Source: Streptomyces spectabilis (GTDB taxonomy: Bacteria > Actinomycetota > Actinomycetes > Streptomycetales > Streptomycetaceae). From it: a stretch of DNA of 64,000 bases. Made by a program: the position numbers and the translations under genes. The stretch spans positions 4,226,501 to 4,290,500 of the forward strand of contig NZ_CP023690.1 in NCBI RefSeq assembly GCF_008704795.1, in the 5' to 3' direction. This document shows, one piece after another, positions 54,778 to 62,729 of the stretch. The stretch's first letter is position 1. The number at the start of each line of letters is the position of its first letter. A model generated the notes under the pieces. That model searched no databases. It worked only from the letters and a program-made list of their open reading frames with translations, and had not been told where the DNA came from.

Positions 54778-55493
54778 TGGAACCCGTGGCGACCGACTCC
54801 AGCACTCCGGGCACGAAGGGCTCCTCGCGGGCCCCGAAGAGCCCGTCGAATTCGAACAACGACAAACCCCGGCGTACCCGCCGGACCCGTATGACCGGCG
54901 CCGAGCGCCGCGAACAGCTGCTGGACATCGGCCGCACCCTGTTTGCCGCCAAGGGCTTCGAAGGCACGTCGGTCGAGGAGATCGCGGCGAAGGCCGGGGT
55001 CTCCAAGCCGGTCGTGTACGAGCACTTCGGCGGCAAGGAGGGCCTTTACGCGGTGGTCGTGGACCGCGAGATGCGGCAGCTCCTGGGCATGGTGACGGGG
55101 TCGCTGACCGCCGGGCACCCCAGGGAGCTGTGCGAGCAGGCCGCCTTCGCCCTCCTCGACTACATCGAGGAGTACACGGACGGCTTCCGCATCCTGGTCC
55201 GCGACTCCCCCATCCCGCAGTCCACGGGCTCCTTCGCCTCGCTGATCTCCGACATCGCGACGCAGGTCGAGGACATCCTGGGCCAGGAGTTCAAGACCCG
55301 CGGCTTCGATCCGAAGCTGGCCCCGCTGTACGCGCAGGCGCTGGTCGGCAGCGTGGCCCTCACCGGGCAGTGGTGGCTCGACGTGCGCAAGCCCAAGAAG
55401 GCGGAGGTGGCCGCGCACCTGGTCAACCTGGCCTGGCACGGTCTGGACGGGCTGGAGCCGAAGCCTCGCCTGATAGGCCACCGCAAAGCCTGA
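54774..55493 (+). CDS. TetR family transcriptional regulator of the desaturase operon
   Basis: 239-residue repressor. A 40-residue Ser/Arg/Lys N-terminal extension (NNDKPRRTRRTRMTGAERRE) precedes the TetR HTH (LLDIGRTLFAAKGFEGTSVE, EIAAKAGVSKPVVYEHFGGK). The C-terminal domain (about 95-230) is the ligand pocket (FALLDYIEEYTDGFRILVRD). Its start ATG overlaps the desaturase stop (ATGA); an ATG at 54777 would give a one-residue-shorter protein. Coexpression predicts control of fatty acid desaturation in response to acyl-CoA, with the palindromic site at 53649 as candidate operator; that is inference. Confidence 0.9.
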   Translation: MMEPVATDSSTPGTKGSSRAPKSPSNSNNDKPRRTRRTRMTGAERREQLLDIGRTLFAAKGFEGTSVEEIAAKAGVSKPVVYEHFGGKEGLYAVVVDREMRQLLGMVTGSLTAGHPRELCEQAAFALLDYIEEYTDGFRILVRDSPIPQSTGSFASLISDIATQVEDILGQEFKTRGFDPKLAPLYAQALVGSVALTGQWWLDVRKPKKAEVAAHLVNLAWHGLDGLEPKPRLIGHRKA

Positions 55494-55852
55494 CGGCACG
55501 TCGCGGGCCCCCACCGCTACCGCGGCGGGGCAGCCCACCCTCCCACCCGAAACACCCCGGCTTTCACCGCCCGGGCCCGACGCGGGGCGCCGTCCCAGGT
55601 GGGGGCGGGTGGGCGGGCGGGACTACCCCGGCCCTGTGCGACCTGGCCCCGGCGCGCGGGGGGGGCTCCGTGGGTCCCCGTCCTGGTGGGGGCGGGTGGG
55701 CGGGACTGTCCCGGCGGCGCGCAGCGCGGCCCCCGGGGCCGGGGCTGGAGACGGCGCCCTGCCTCAGGGACACCTCCCCGGGCCCGCTGTGGGCAATCGT
55801 CCCGCAGGGCGGGACGGGTGGGCACAGCGCCGAGGTGCCGCTCAGCCGCTCA
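55494..55852. other. 359-base gap with dispersed repeat
   Basis: Contains the hairpin head CCACCGC-TACC-GCGGCGG (55511-55528), then GCCCACCCTCCCACCCGAAAC, then GGTGGGGGCGGGTGGGCGGG tracts near 55598-55619 and again near 55684-55704. These match the array units at 33.2-33.9 kb in composition and motif. No gene is credible. Confidence 0.7.
55511..55528 (+). terminator. Hairpin head of dispersed repeat, 3' of TetR gene
   Basis: Third copy of the head (one base different from the copies at 4308 and 32795), 18 bases after the TetR stop, sense orientation, followed by GGCAGCCCACCC and TCCCACCCGAAAC. Confidence 0.65.
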
Positions 55853-56233
55853 CTAGGGCGCTGCGTCTGGTGCCGGGGTGGGTTCCAGGAACTCCAGGCG
55901 GTTGCCCGCGGGGTCGTGGGCGTAGAAGCGGCGGTGGCCGGGCAGGAGCCCGTCCCAGGTGACGGCGGCCCCGCGGGCCACGAGCCGCGCGGCGTACGCG
56001 TCGATGCCGACGACCCGCAGCCCGGGATGGGCCTTCCGCGCGGGCCGGAACCCGTCCTCGACCCCGATGTGAAGCTGGACGGAGCCCGCCCGGAACCAGC
56101 AGCCGCCCCGCCCCGCGAGCACCGGCGGCTTCGCCACCTCCTCCATCCCGAGCACGTCCACGTAGAAGGCGCGGAGCACCGGCTCGCTGCCCCGCGGCGC
56201 GGCAAGCTGCACATGGTCCAGGGCGGTGAGCAT
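55853..56233 (-). CDS. VOC (glyoxalase/bleomycin-resistance) family protein
   Basis: 126-residue single-domain vicinal-oxygen-chelate protein. LTALDHVQLAAPRGSEPVLR opens the domain with the first His ligand; FYVDVLGMEEVAKPPVLAGR, VQLHIGVEDGFRPARKAHPG and RFYAHDPAGNRLEFLEP supply further ligands (His and Glu). Such proteins are metal-dependent lyases, dioxygenases or drug-binding proteins. The start ATG shares a base with the stop of the upstream methyltransferase gene (TGATG), so the two are one operon. Substrate unknown. Confidence 0.87.
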   Translation of the reverse strand: MLTALDHVQLAAPRGSEPVLRAFYVDVLGMEEVAKPPVLAGRGGCWFRAGSVQLHIGVEDGFRPARKAHPGLRVVGIDAYAARLVARGAAVTWDGLLPGHRRFYAHDPAGNRLEFLEPTPAPDAAP

Positions 56234-57063
56234 CAAACCGCCCCTTCCGCCGCGCGGGCCACCGCGAACAGGCGGCGGAAGGGAAAGACCGTGCCGTGCT
56301 CCCGCCGCGGATAGGCCTCGCGCAGCAGGGCCCCGTACTCGGCCAGGAAGTCCTCCGCCGCCGGGGGGTCGTCGGCGAGGGCCGTGAGGACGGGGCGGAG
56401 CCCGGTGCCCTTGACCCAGTCGAGCACCGCGTCCTCCCCCGCCAGGACCTGGAGGTACGTGGTCTCCCAGACGTCGGCCGCGCAGCCGAGCCCGCTGAGG
56501 AGCTCCAGATACGCGGCGGGTTCGAGGACGGCGTCCGCGTGCCGCAGGCTCCCCGCCAGGCGTCCGCGCCAGCGCGGCGCCCCCGCCAGGTCCCGCATCA
56601 GCGCGTGGCTGGGCGCGTCGAAGTTGGCCGGGACCTGGAAGGCGAAGGTGCCCCCGGGCGCGAGGGCGGCGATCCAGGCGGCGAAGGACCCGGCGTGCCC
56701 CGGCACCCACTGGAAGGTGGCGTTGGAGAGGATCAGGTCGTACTCCTCCGCCGGCACCCACCCCGTGAGGTCGGCGGGCGCGAAGTCCACGCGGCCCCCG
56801 CCGGGCGTGGCGCCCGCGTCGGCCGCGGCGCGCTCCAGCATGTCGGGCGAGTTGTCGTAGCCGGTGATGTGCGCGGTGGGCCAGCGCTCGGCGATGAGCG
56901 CGGTGGAGTTGCCGGGCCCGCAGCCGAGGTCGGCGATGCGCAGGGGGCGCCCGTCGGCGGGCGGGCTCACGTGGGCGAGCAGATCGGTGAGGGCGCGGTT
57001 GCGGTGGCCCGCGTGGCGCAGGTACTGGTGCGGATCCCAGACGGGTGATGCGGGAGACGGCAT
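56233..57063 (-). CDS. tam: Trans-aconitate 2-methyltransferase
   Basis: SAM-dependent methyltransferase of 276 residues, expected to methylate trans-aconitate, a harmful by-product of the citric acid cycle. The N-terminal family signature WDPHQYLRHAGHRNRALTDL is followed by motif I IADLGCGPGNSTALIAERWP, then GYDNSPDMLERAA, LILSNATFQWVPGHAGSFAA and WETTYLQVLAGEDAVLDWVK. The ATG at 57063 has GAGGAG eight bases upstream. One-base overlap with the VOC gene. The substrate is the family's; some relatives differ. Confidence 0.9.
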   Translation of the reverse strand: MPSPASPVWDPHQYLRHAGHRNRALTDLLAHVSPPADGRPLRIADLGCGPGNSTALIAERWPTAHITGYDNSPDMLERAAADAGATPGGGRVDFAPADLTGWVPAEEYDLILSNATFQWVPGHAGSFAAWIAALAPGGTFAFQVPANFDAPSHALMRDLAGAPRWRGRLAGSLRHADAVLEPAAYLELLSGLGCAADVWETTYLQVLAGEDAVLDWVKGTGLRPVLTALADDPPAAEDFLAEYGALLREAYPRREHGTVFPFRRLFAVARAAEGAV

Positions 57064-57245
57064 GAGGGGCTCCTCTGCGGCGCACGGGCGGGCGGGTCCG
57101 TACGGGCGGGGCGCGGCGGCGGACGCGGGCGCGGCCCGGGGCGGCACGTGGCGCGCGCCACCGGGGCGTGCGGACGCACGCCGTACGGCCACCCCCTACG
57201 GACAGGGCGTGCCGATCGGTCGCCGCCATCCTCACCCCCTGACTA

Positions 57246-57259
57246 TCTTGACGTCAAGA
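57246..57259. promoter_or_regulatory. Perfect 14-bp palindrome, MarR operator
   Basis: TCTTGACGTCAAGA, a perfect palindrome, lies 36 bases before the MarR ATG and between the divergent methyltransferase and MarR genes. Streptomycete MarR proteins commonly bind CTTGAC/GTCAAG palindromes. It contains TTGAC and would block a promoter whose -10 is TACACT (57282-57287). Autoregulation is predicted, and the site could also control the tam operon leftward. Confidence 0.75.
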
Positions 57260-57294
57260 GACTTCATGTCGACAGACCCCCTACACTGATCGTC

Positions 57295-57792
57295 ATGGAG
57301 GACGAGGTCGACCGGCTGGTCGCTGCGTGGCGCCGGGAGCGCCCTGACCTCGACGTGGAACCGCTCGAGGTGCTGAGCCGCGTGAGCAGGCTGGCGCGCC
57401 ACCTGGACCGGGCACGTCGACTGGCGTTCTCCGAGCACGAGCTGGAGCCCTGGGAGTTCGACGTACTGACGTCGCTCCGGCGCGCGGGCGCCCCCTATCA
57501 GCTCTCCCCGGGCCAGCTCCTCACCCAGACCCTGGTGACCTCCGGCACGATGACGAACCGCATCGACCGGCTCACCAAGAAGGGCCTCGTCGAGCGCCTG
57601 CCCGACCCGAGCGACCGCCGGGGCGTCCTGGTGCGGCTCACCGAAGAGGGCCGCGACCGCGCCGACCAGGCCCTGGCGGGCCTCCTTGAGCAGGAGCGGG
57701 CGATCCTCGGTGAGCTGTCGCGCGCGCAGCGCGGCGAACTGGCCGCGCTGCTACGCCAGTTGACCGCCCCGTTCGACAACATCCCCGGCTAG
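57295..57792 (+). CDS. MarR family transcriptional regulator
   Basis: 165-residue winged-helix dimer. SRVSRLARHLDRARRLAFSE and LEPWEFDVLTSLRRAGAPYQ are the dimerisation and first helices; LSPGQLLTQTLVTSGTMTNR with IDRLTKKGLVERLPDPSDRR is the recognition helix and wing (basic DPSDRRG). The ATG at 57295 lies 8 bases after a TACACT -10-like element, so the transcript may be leaderless. Ligand unknown; a target could be the adjacent tam/VOC operon, by position. Its 3' end overlaps the convergent response-regulator gene by 42 bases. Confidence 0.9.
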   Translation: MEDEVDRLVAAWRRERPDLDVEPLEVLSRVSRLARHLDRARRLAFSEHELEPWEFDVLTSLRRAGAPYQLSPGQLLTQTLVTSGTMTNRIDRLTKKGLVERLPDPSDRRGVLVRLTEEGRDRADQALAGLLEQERAILGELSRAQRGELAALLRQLTAPFDNIPG

Positions 57793-58530
57793 GTCGACCG
57801 GCCCGACGCCGGCCCTGCGGGCGAGGGCGACGGCGGCGAGCGTGGAGTGCACGCCGAGCTTGCCGAGCACGTTCTGCATATGGGTGCGGACGGTGTGCGG
57901 GGACAGGAAGAGGCGCTCCGCGACGGCCTTGCGGCCGAGGCCCGCGACCATGCAGCGCAGCACCTCGCGCTCGCGCGGGGTCAACGACTCCACGAGCCGC
58001 TCGCTCTCCGTGCGGTGCTTGCGGGCCGCTGTCAGTTCGCGCAGTACGCCGGTGAGGAGGGCGGGCGGCAGATGCGTCTCGTCCCGCAGCACGCCGCGGA
58101 TGACGGTGAGCAGCCGGGAGAGCGAGCAGTCCTTCGCCACCCAGCCGGAGGCCCCGGCCTGGAGCGCGAGCGCGGCGCGGCGCGGGTCGTCCTTCTCCGC
58201 GAGGACGACGGTCCGCACGGCGGGCTGCGCCGAACGCACGCCCGTGACCAGGGAGATGCCGTCCACGAGCCCGTCCGCCTGGCCGTCGTGCACCGGCACC
58301 GCCGGGCGGGTCGTGCTGTGCAGCGCGGGTGCGGTGCCGCCGAGGTCGGCGTCCACGAGCAGCACGTCATATCTGCGGCCTTCGGCGGCCGCTCGGTCAA
58401 GGCAGCGCAGCGCCGCCGGGCCGCTGCCCGCGGCGGACACGTCCACGTCGGGCTCGGCGGCGAGCGCGGCCGCGAGCGACTCGGCGAAGATGCGATGGTC
58501 GTCGACGACCAGGACTCGGATTCGAACCAC
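57751..58530 (-). CDS. LuxR/NarL-type response regulator, orphan
   Basis: 259-residue regulator. Receiver: RIRVLVVDDHRIFAESLAAA (acidic pair), YDVLLVDADLGG (phospho-Asp), VVLAEKDD where Ser/Thr is replaced by Ala, and GWVAKDCS (conserved Lys). A Gly/Asp/Thr insertion (TAPALHSTTRPAVPVHDGQA) of about 25 residues follows the phospho-site, unusual for the family. The LuxR-type HTH (ESLTPREREVLRCMVAGLGR and LFLSPHTVRTHMQNVLGKL) is standard. The GTG at 58530 is preferred. No adjacent kinase; the orphan kinase at 40.5 kb is a distant possibility. It may be atypical in phosphotransfer. The gene overlaps the MarR gene's 3' end. Confidence 0.88.
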   Translation of the reverse strand: MVRIRVLVVDDHRIFAESLAAALAAEPDVDVSAAGSGPAALRCLDRAAAEGRRYDVLLVDADLGGTAPALHSTTRPAVPVHDGQADGLVDGISLVTGVRSAQPAVRTVVLAEKDDPRRAALALQAGASGWVAKDCSLSRLLTVIRGVLRDETHLPPALLTGVLRELTAARKHRTESERLVESLTPREREVLRCMVAGLGRKAVAERLFLSPHTVRTHMQNVLGKLGVHSTLAAVALARRAGVGPVDLAGDVVERGGQLA

Positions 58531-58777
58531 GGAAACCCCCACAGGCTGGAGGACGGTGGACCAAGTGCGGATACGGCGCCCGGCATGAGGGAGCACCACA
58601 GCCGCACGGCCGCCGCCGTGCTGTGACTGCCACCCCCAGGCCGGGCGTCGTACCCGACTGTCTCGCCCCCTGAACGGCGCCGGCCCCCACCGGCGCTGTC
58701 CTTCAGAGTACGGACGGGGGCCCGGAGCGGAAGTGGATTTGCAGAACTGATTGTCCGGCGCGTTTATGGTGAGCCGT

Positions 58778-59221
58778 ATGTTTCGTATTGAGACAGGAGT
58801 CGACAAAGAACGGCTTCGTCTGCTTCGGGCGCGGCTGCGAACGGCCAATACGGATGCCTCACCCGTGTTGCGGGCGATGCGGGGGACCCCCGCCGAGCGG
58901 GAAGTTCCGCTCGGGATCTGGGCGTTGGGGGACGACGACGCCCTTGTCGGGGGCCTGTCCGGGCATACGTGGGCGGGGTGGCTGCACGTGGCCCTGCTCT
59001 GGGTCGCGCCGGGCGCGCGCGGGGCGGGGCTCGGGGGCCGATTGCTCGCGCGGGCGGAGGCGGTGGCCCTGGCGGAGCGCGGCTGCCGCAACTCCCGCCT
59101 GGAGACCTGGGACTTCCAGGCCCCCTCCTTCTACGAGAAGCAGGGCTACACGGTGGTGTGCGCCATCCCCGACTACCCGGAGGGCACCACGGAGTACACC
59201 CTGACGAAGCGCTTGGGCTGA
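58778..59221 (+). CDS. GNAT family N-acetyltransferase
   Basis: 147-residue acetyltransferase. Motif A is VALLWVAPGARGAGLGGRLL near residue 70, followed by ARAEAVALAERGCRNSRLET and the motif B region FYEKQGYTVVCAIPDYPEG, with TTEYTLTKRLG ending the domain. Compact, presumably cytoplasmic, substrate unknown. Start: ATG at 58778 (MFRIETGVD) is favoured because a TTGCAG-N17-GTTTAT promoter would start transcription near it, giving a leaderless message; ATG at 58766 is the alternative. A conserved terminator follows. Confidence 0.82.
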   Translation: MFRIETGVDKERLRLLRARLRTANTDASPVLRAMRGTPAEREVPLGIWALGDDDALVGGLSGHTWAGWLHVALLWVAPGARGAGLGGRLLARAEAVALAERGCRNSRLETWDFQAPSFYEKQGYTVVCAIPDYPEGTTEYTLTKRLG

Positions 59222-59302
59222 CGCTCCTCAAACGCCGGAGGGGCTAGAAGATCCAGCCTCTCCGGCGTTTGAGGAGCGGGGGTCTGGGGGCGAAGCCCCC
59301 AG
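59222..59302. terminator. Double hairpin, widespread Streptomyces element
   Basis: A 24-bp stem (59222-59245 with 59255-59278; CGCTCCTCAAACGCCGGAGG then GGCT on the left) has one G-U. A second hairpin follows, CTGGGGGC-GAA-GCCCCCAG (59284-59302). From memory, this two-hairpin element is repeated at many loci across Streptomyces genomes. It separates the acetyltransferase and galK genes. Confidence 0.9.
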
Positions 59303-59341
59303 GAAGCGGGAAGGGGCGGGCCAGGGGCGCCCCGCGAGGGA

Positions 59342-60487
59342 TCAGCTCAGGCGGTGGGCCCCCCGTGAAGGCTCCGCCTCGAAGACGCGGGGTGGGGGGA
59401 AGCCCGCCTGGGCGAAGGCGGTGTGGAGGGCCTTCGTGACGGCCTCCGCCTCCGCCGCCTCGACCAGGACGACCGCGGAGCCACCGAACCCGCCCCCGGT
59501 CATGCGCGCGCCGAGCGCCCCCGCCGCACCCGCCGCCTCGACGGCCAGGTCGAGTTCGGGGCAGGAGATGCGCAGGTCGTCCCGGAGGGAGGCATGGCCT
59601 TCGGTGAGGACGGGGCCGATGCCGCGCACGTCGCCCGCGTCGAGGAGGGCCGCGACCCGCTCGACCCGGTGATCGTCGGAGACGACGTGCCGGACGTAGC
59701 GGCGGACCCGGTCGTCGGCCAAGCGGTCCAGGGCCGCGGGGAGTTCGGCGTGGGGGACGTCCCGGAGATGGGAGACGCCGAGCGCGCGCGCCCCCGCCTC
59801 GCAGCCCGCGCGCCGCTCCGCGTACGCCCCGTCGCCCAGCTCGTGCTTCACGCGCGTGTCGACGACGAGCAGGCGCAGCCCGTGCGCGGCGAGGTCGAAG
59901 GGGACCTGGCGCACGGACAGGTCGCGGCAGTCGAGGTGCAGGACCCGGCCCGGCTCGCAGGCGGCGGACGCCATCTGGTCCATGACGCCGCAGGGCACGC
60001 CCACGAACTCGTTCTCGGCGCGCTGCGCGAGGAGCGCCAACTCTCGGCGGGACAGGCCGAGTTGGTAGAGGTCGCGCAGGGCGAGCGCCGTCACCACCTC
60101 CAGGGCCGCCGAGGAGGACAGGCCCGCCCCGGTCGGCACCGTGGAGGCCAGGTGCAGGTCCGCGCCGCCGACGGGGTGCCCGGCCGCGCGCAGCGCCCAG
60201 ACGACGCCCGCCGGGTAGGCGGCCCAGCCGCCGCTGTCGGAGAGCGGCTCCAGGGCGGACACGGCGAGCTCGACGACGGGCCCCTCGACGTCGGCGGAGT
60301 GCAGCCGCAGGATCCCGTCGTCACGGCGGGCGACCGCGGCCACCGCCGTGTGCGGCAGGGCGAGCGGCATCACGAAGCCCTCGTTGAAGTCCGTGTACTC
60401 GCCGATGAGGTTGACGCGGCCCGGTGCCGCCCACACCCCGGCGGGCTCGTATCCGTAGAGGGCGGTGAACTCCTCGGCGACGGACAT
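59342..60487 (-). CDS. galK: Galactokinase
   Basis: Phosphorylates alpha-D-galactose to galactose-1-phosphate with ATP (Leloir pathway). The 381 residues contain the galactose signature GRVNLIGEYTDFNEGFVMPL near residue 23, the ATP-binding STVPTGAGLSSSAALEVVTA near 115, and GARMTGGGFGGSAVVLVEAA near 335 (motif 3). It is the third gene of the operon: galE ends 7 bases upstream, so they are cotranscribed. The order galT-galE-galK matches the classic streptomycete gal operon. Confidence 0.97.
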   Translation of the reverse strand: MSVAEEFTALYGYEPAGVWAAPGRVNLIGEYTDFNEGFVMPLALPHTAVAAVARRDDGILRLHSADVEGPVVELAVSALEPLSDSGGWAAYPAGVVWALRAAGHPVGGADLHLASTVPTGAGLSSSAALEVVTALALRDLYQLGLSRRELALLAQRAENEFVGVPCGVMDQMASAACEPGRVLHLDCRDLSVRQVPFDLAAHGLRLLVVDTRVKHELGDGAYAERRAGCEAGARALGVSHLRDVPHAELPAALDRLADDRVRRYVRHVVSDDHRVERVAALLDAGDVRGIGPVLTEGHASLRDDLRISCPELDLAVEAAGAAGALGARMTGGGFGGSAVVLVEAAEAEAVTKALHTAFAQAGFPPPRVFEAEPSRGAHRLS

Positions 60488-60494
60488 GGGCGGG

Positions 60495-61454
60495 TTACCC
60501 CTTTCGCTGGGCGAAGGCCCAGGCGTCGGCGACGATGCCCGCGAGGTCGGCGCGGGCGGGCCGCCAGCCGAGGCGCTCGTGGGCGGTGGCGGCGGAGGCG
60601 ACCAGGACCGCCGGGTCGCCGCCCCGGCGCTCGGCGACGACCTCGGGGATCGGGTGCCCGGTCACCTGGCGGACGGTCTCGATGACCTCGCGCACGGAGA
60701 AGCCGCTGCCGTTGCCGAGGTTGCAGATGAGGTGCTCGCCCGGCGTCGCGGCGTCGAGGGCGCGCAGATGGGCGTCGGCGAGGTCGGCGACGTGGATGTA
60801 GTCGCGGACGCAGGTGCCGTCGGGCGTGGCGTAGTCGTCGCCGAAGACGGAGATCGCCTCGCGCCTGCCCTGGGCGACCTGGAGGACGAGCGGGATGAGG
60901 TGGGACTCGGGGTCGTGGCGCTCGCCGTACTCCCCGTACGCGCCCGCCACGTTGAAGTAGCGCAGGGAGACCGCGCCCAGGCCGTGGGCGCTCGCCTCGC
61001 CCGTGATCATGTGGTCGACGGCGAGCTTGGAGGCGCCGTAGGGGGAGGTCGGCGCGGTCGGGTCGGTCTCCTTGATGGGGCTGCTCACCGGTTCGCCGTA
61101 CGTCGCGGCGGTGGAGGAGAAGACGAGGGTGCGCACGTGGGCGTCGCGCATGGCGGCGAGCAGCGCCATGGTGCCGCCGACGTTGTTGTCCCAGTACTTC
61201 TCGGGCTTCGCGACGGACTCGCCGACCTGGGAGGAGGCGGCGAAGTGCAGGACGGCCGCGTACGAGGAATCCAGCCACTTGGCGGCATCGCGGATGTCGC
61301 CCTCGATGAAGTCGGCGCCCGCGGGGACGGCATCGCGGAAGCCGGTGGAGAGGTTGTCGAGGACCGTGACGGCGTGCCCGGCCTCGATCAGATGCTGTGC
61401 GACGACGCTGCCGACATAGCCCGCGCCGCCCGTGACCAGGTACTTCGCACTCAT
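60495..61454 (-). CDS. galE: UDP-glucose 4-epimerase
   Basis: Interconverts UDP-galactose and UDP-glucose using tightly bound NAD+. The 319 residues show the dinucleotide fold [34 protein letters not shown], and the catalytic [15 protein letters not shown] (Tyr and Lys of YxxxK). [20 protein letters not shown] and [17 protein letters not shown] are family segments. The ATG at 61454 overlaps the galT stop by one base (TGATG). Cotranscribed with galT and galK. Also able to supply UDP-galactose for wall glycans. Confidence 0.96.
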   Translation of the reverse strand: MSAKYLVTGGAGYVGSVVAQHLIEAGHAVTVLDNLSTGFRDAVPAGADFIEGDIRDAAKWLDSSYAAVLHFAASSQVGESVAKPEKYWDNNVGGTMALLAAMRDAHVRTLVFSSTAATYGEPVSSPIKETDPTAPTSPYGASKLAVDHMITGEASAHGLGAVSLRYFNVAGAYGEYGERHDPESHLIPLVLQVAQGRREAISVFGDDYATPDGTCVRDYIHVADLADAHLRALDAATPGEHLICNLGNGSGFSVREVIETVRQVTGHPIPEVVAERRGGDPAVLVASAATAHERLGWRPARADLAGIVADAWAFAQRKG

Positions 61455-62512
61455 CAACTCGCTACCTCTCGCAGTCGCTCGGCCGCGGCCTCCGGCGGCA
61501 CGTCATTGATGAACACACTCATGCCGGATTCGGAACCCGCGAGGAACTTCAGCTTGCCGGAAGTGCGGCGAATGGTGAAAAGCTCTAGGTGGAGCGCGAA
61601 GTCGTCGCGGTTGACGCCGTCGTACGCGTCGAGCGCGGCGAAGGGCGCCTGGTGCCAGGCCGCGATGTAGGGCGTCGGGGGCCCGTCCGTGTCGAAGATC
61701 CGGTCGAACCGCTTGAGCAGTTCCAGATAGACGCCGGGGAACTCGGCGCGCGCCGCCTCGTCGAGGCCGAGCAGGTCGGGGACGCGGCGCTTGGGGTAGA
61801 GGTGCACCTCGTAGGGCCAGTGCGCGGCGTGCGGCACGAAGGCCACCCAGTGCGCGGTGTCCAGGACGACGCGTTCGCCCGCGCGCTCGTCGGCGAGGAC
61901 GTCGTCGAAGAGGTTGCGGCCGCCGGTGGCCTTCTTGTGCGCGGCCAGGGAGCGCAGCATCAGGGCCGTGCGGGGGGTCACGAAGGGGTAGGCGTAGATC
62001 TGGCCGTGCGGGTGGCCGAGGGTCACCCCGATCTCCGCGCCCCGGTTCTCGAAGCAGAACACCTGCTGGACGGCGGGCAGGTGGGACAGCTCGGCGGTGC
62101 GGTCGGTCCAGGCGTCGAGGACGAGCCCGGCCTGCTCCTCGGTGAGGTCGGCGAAGGACACGGTGTGGTCGGAGGTGAAGCAGACGACCTCGCAGCGGCC
62201 CGCGTCGCCCGCGAGGGACGGGAAGCGGTTCTCGAAGACCACGACGTCGTACGCGGACTCGGGGATCTCGGTGGGCCGCTCGGCGGTGGAGGGGCACAGG
62301 GGGCACTGGTCGGCCGGGGGGTGGTAGGTGCGGCCCTGGCGGTGGGAGGCGATCGCCACGCTGTCGCCGAGGAGGGGGTCCCGGCGGATCTCCGCGGTGG
62401 TGGCGACGGCGTCGAGGGGGCGCCGGTCGGGGGCGGCGCGGACGGCGTCGTCGCGCACGTCGTAGTAGATGAGCTCACGACCGTCAGCGAGACGCGTCGA
62501 GGTCTTCTTCAC
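61454..62512 (-). CDS. galT: Galactose-1-phosphate uridylyltransferase
   Basis: Transfers UMP from UDP-glucose to galactose-1-phosphate. Of 352 residues, [17 protein letters not shown] bears the zinc cysteines, the catalytic HPHG lies in [17 protein letters not shown] near residue 166, and [20 protein letters not shown] is the second metal-site region. The GTG at 62512 has GAGGAG about nine bases upstream. It heads the operon and is divergent from the symporter gene. Confidence 0.97.
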   Translation of the reverse strand: MKKTSTRLADGRELIYYDVRDDAVRAAPDRRPLDAVATTAEIRRDPLLGDSVAIASHRQGRTYHPPADQCPLCPSTAERPTEIPESAYDVVVFENRFPSLAGDAGRCEVVCFTSDHTVSFADLTEEQAGLVLDAWTDRTAELSHLPAVQQVFCFENRGAEIGVTLGHPHGQIYAYPFVTPRTALMLRSLAAHKKATGGRNLFDDVLADERAGERVVLDTAHWVAFVPHAAHWPYEVHLYPKRRVPDLLGLDEAARAEFPGVYLELLKRFDRIFDTDGPPTPYIAAWHQAPFAALDAYDGVNRDDFALHLELFTIRRTSGKLKFLAGSESGMSVFINDVPPEAAAERLREVAS

Positions 62513-62729
62513 GTGTGGGGCTCCTCATCCCGCCCGCCAACAGAACCGAACACAACAAATCACAAGCCAACAGCGGCGTCAATGCCGGACGATCCTGAGC
62601 CTCCTGGAGTCGAGCCCACCCCCGGCTCGATCACAATCAAACAAAGAACGTCAACAGAAGTGTTCACTTCCCGAAGGGCCAGGCGTAGGTTCCGCTCAGA
62701 TCAGTTCGCGCGACGAAGTGAGTGCTCCC
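62513..62729 (-). promoter_or_regulatory. Divergent gal operon / symporter control region
   Basis: 217 bases, noticeably AT-rich for the genome near 62540-62580 (GAACACAACAAATCACAAGC). On the minus strand, TTGACG occurs at 62582-62577 and 62654-62649, two candidate -35 elements. TTTGTT or similar at 62559-62554 is a weak -10 for the first. Short recurring TGTTG, TTTGTT and TTGTG runs on the minus strand may be regulator half-sites. Streptomycete gal promoters are galactose-induced; the site for that control is inferred. Confidence 0.55.
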
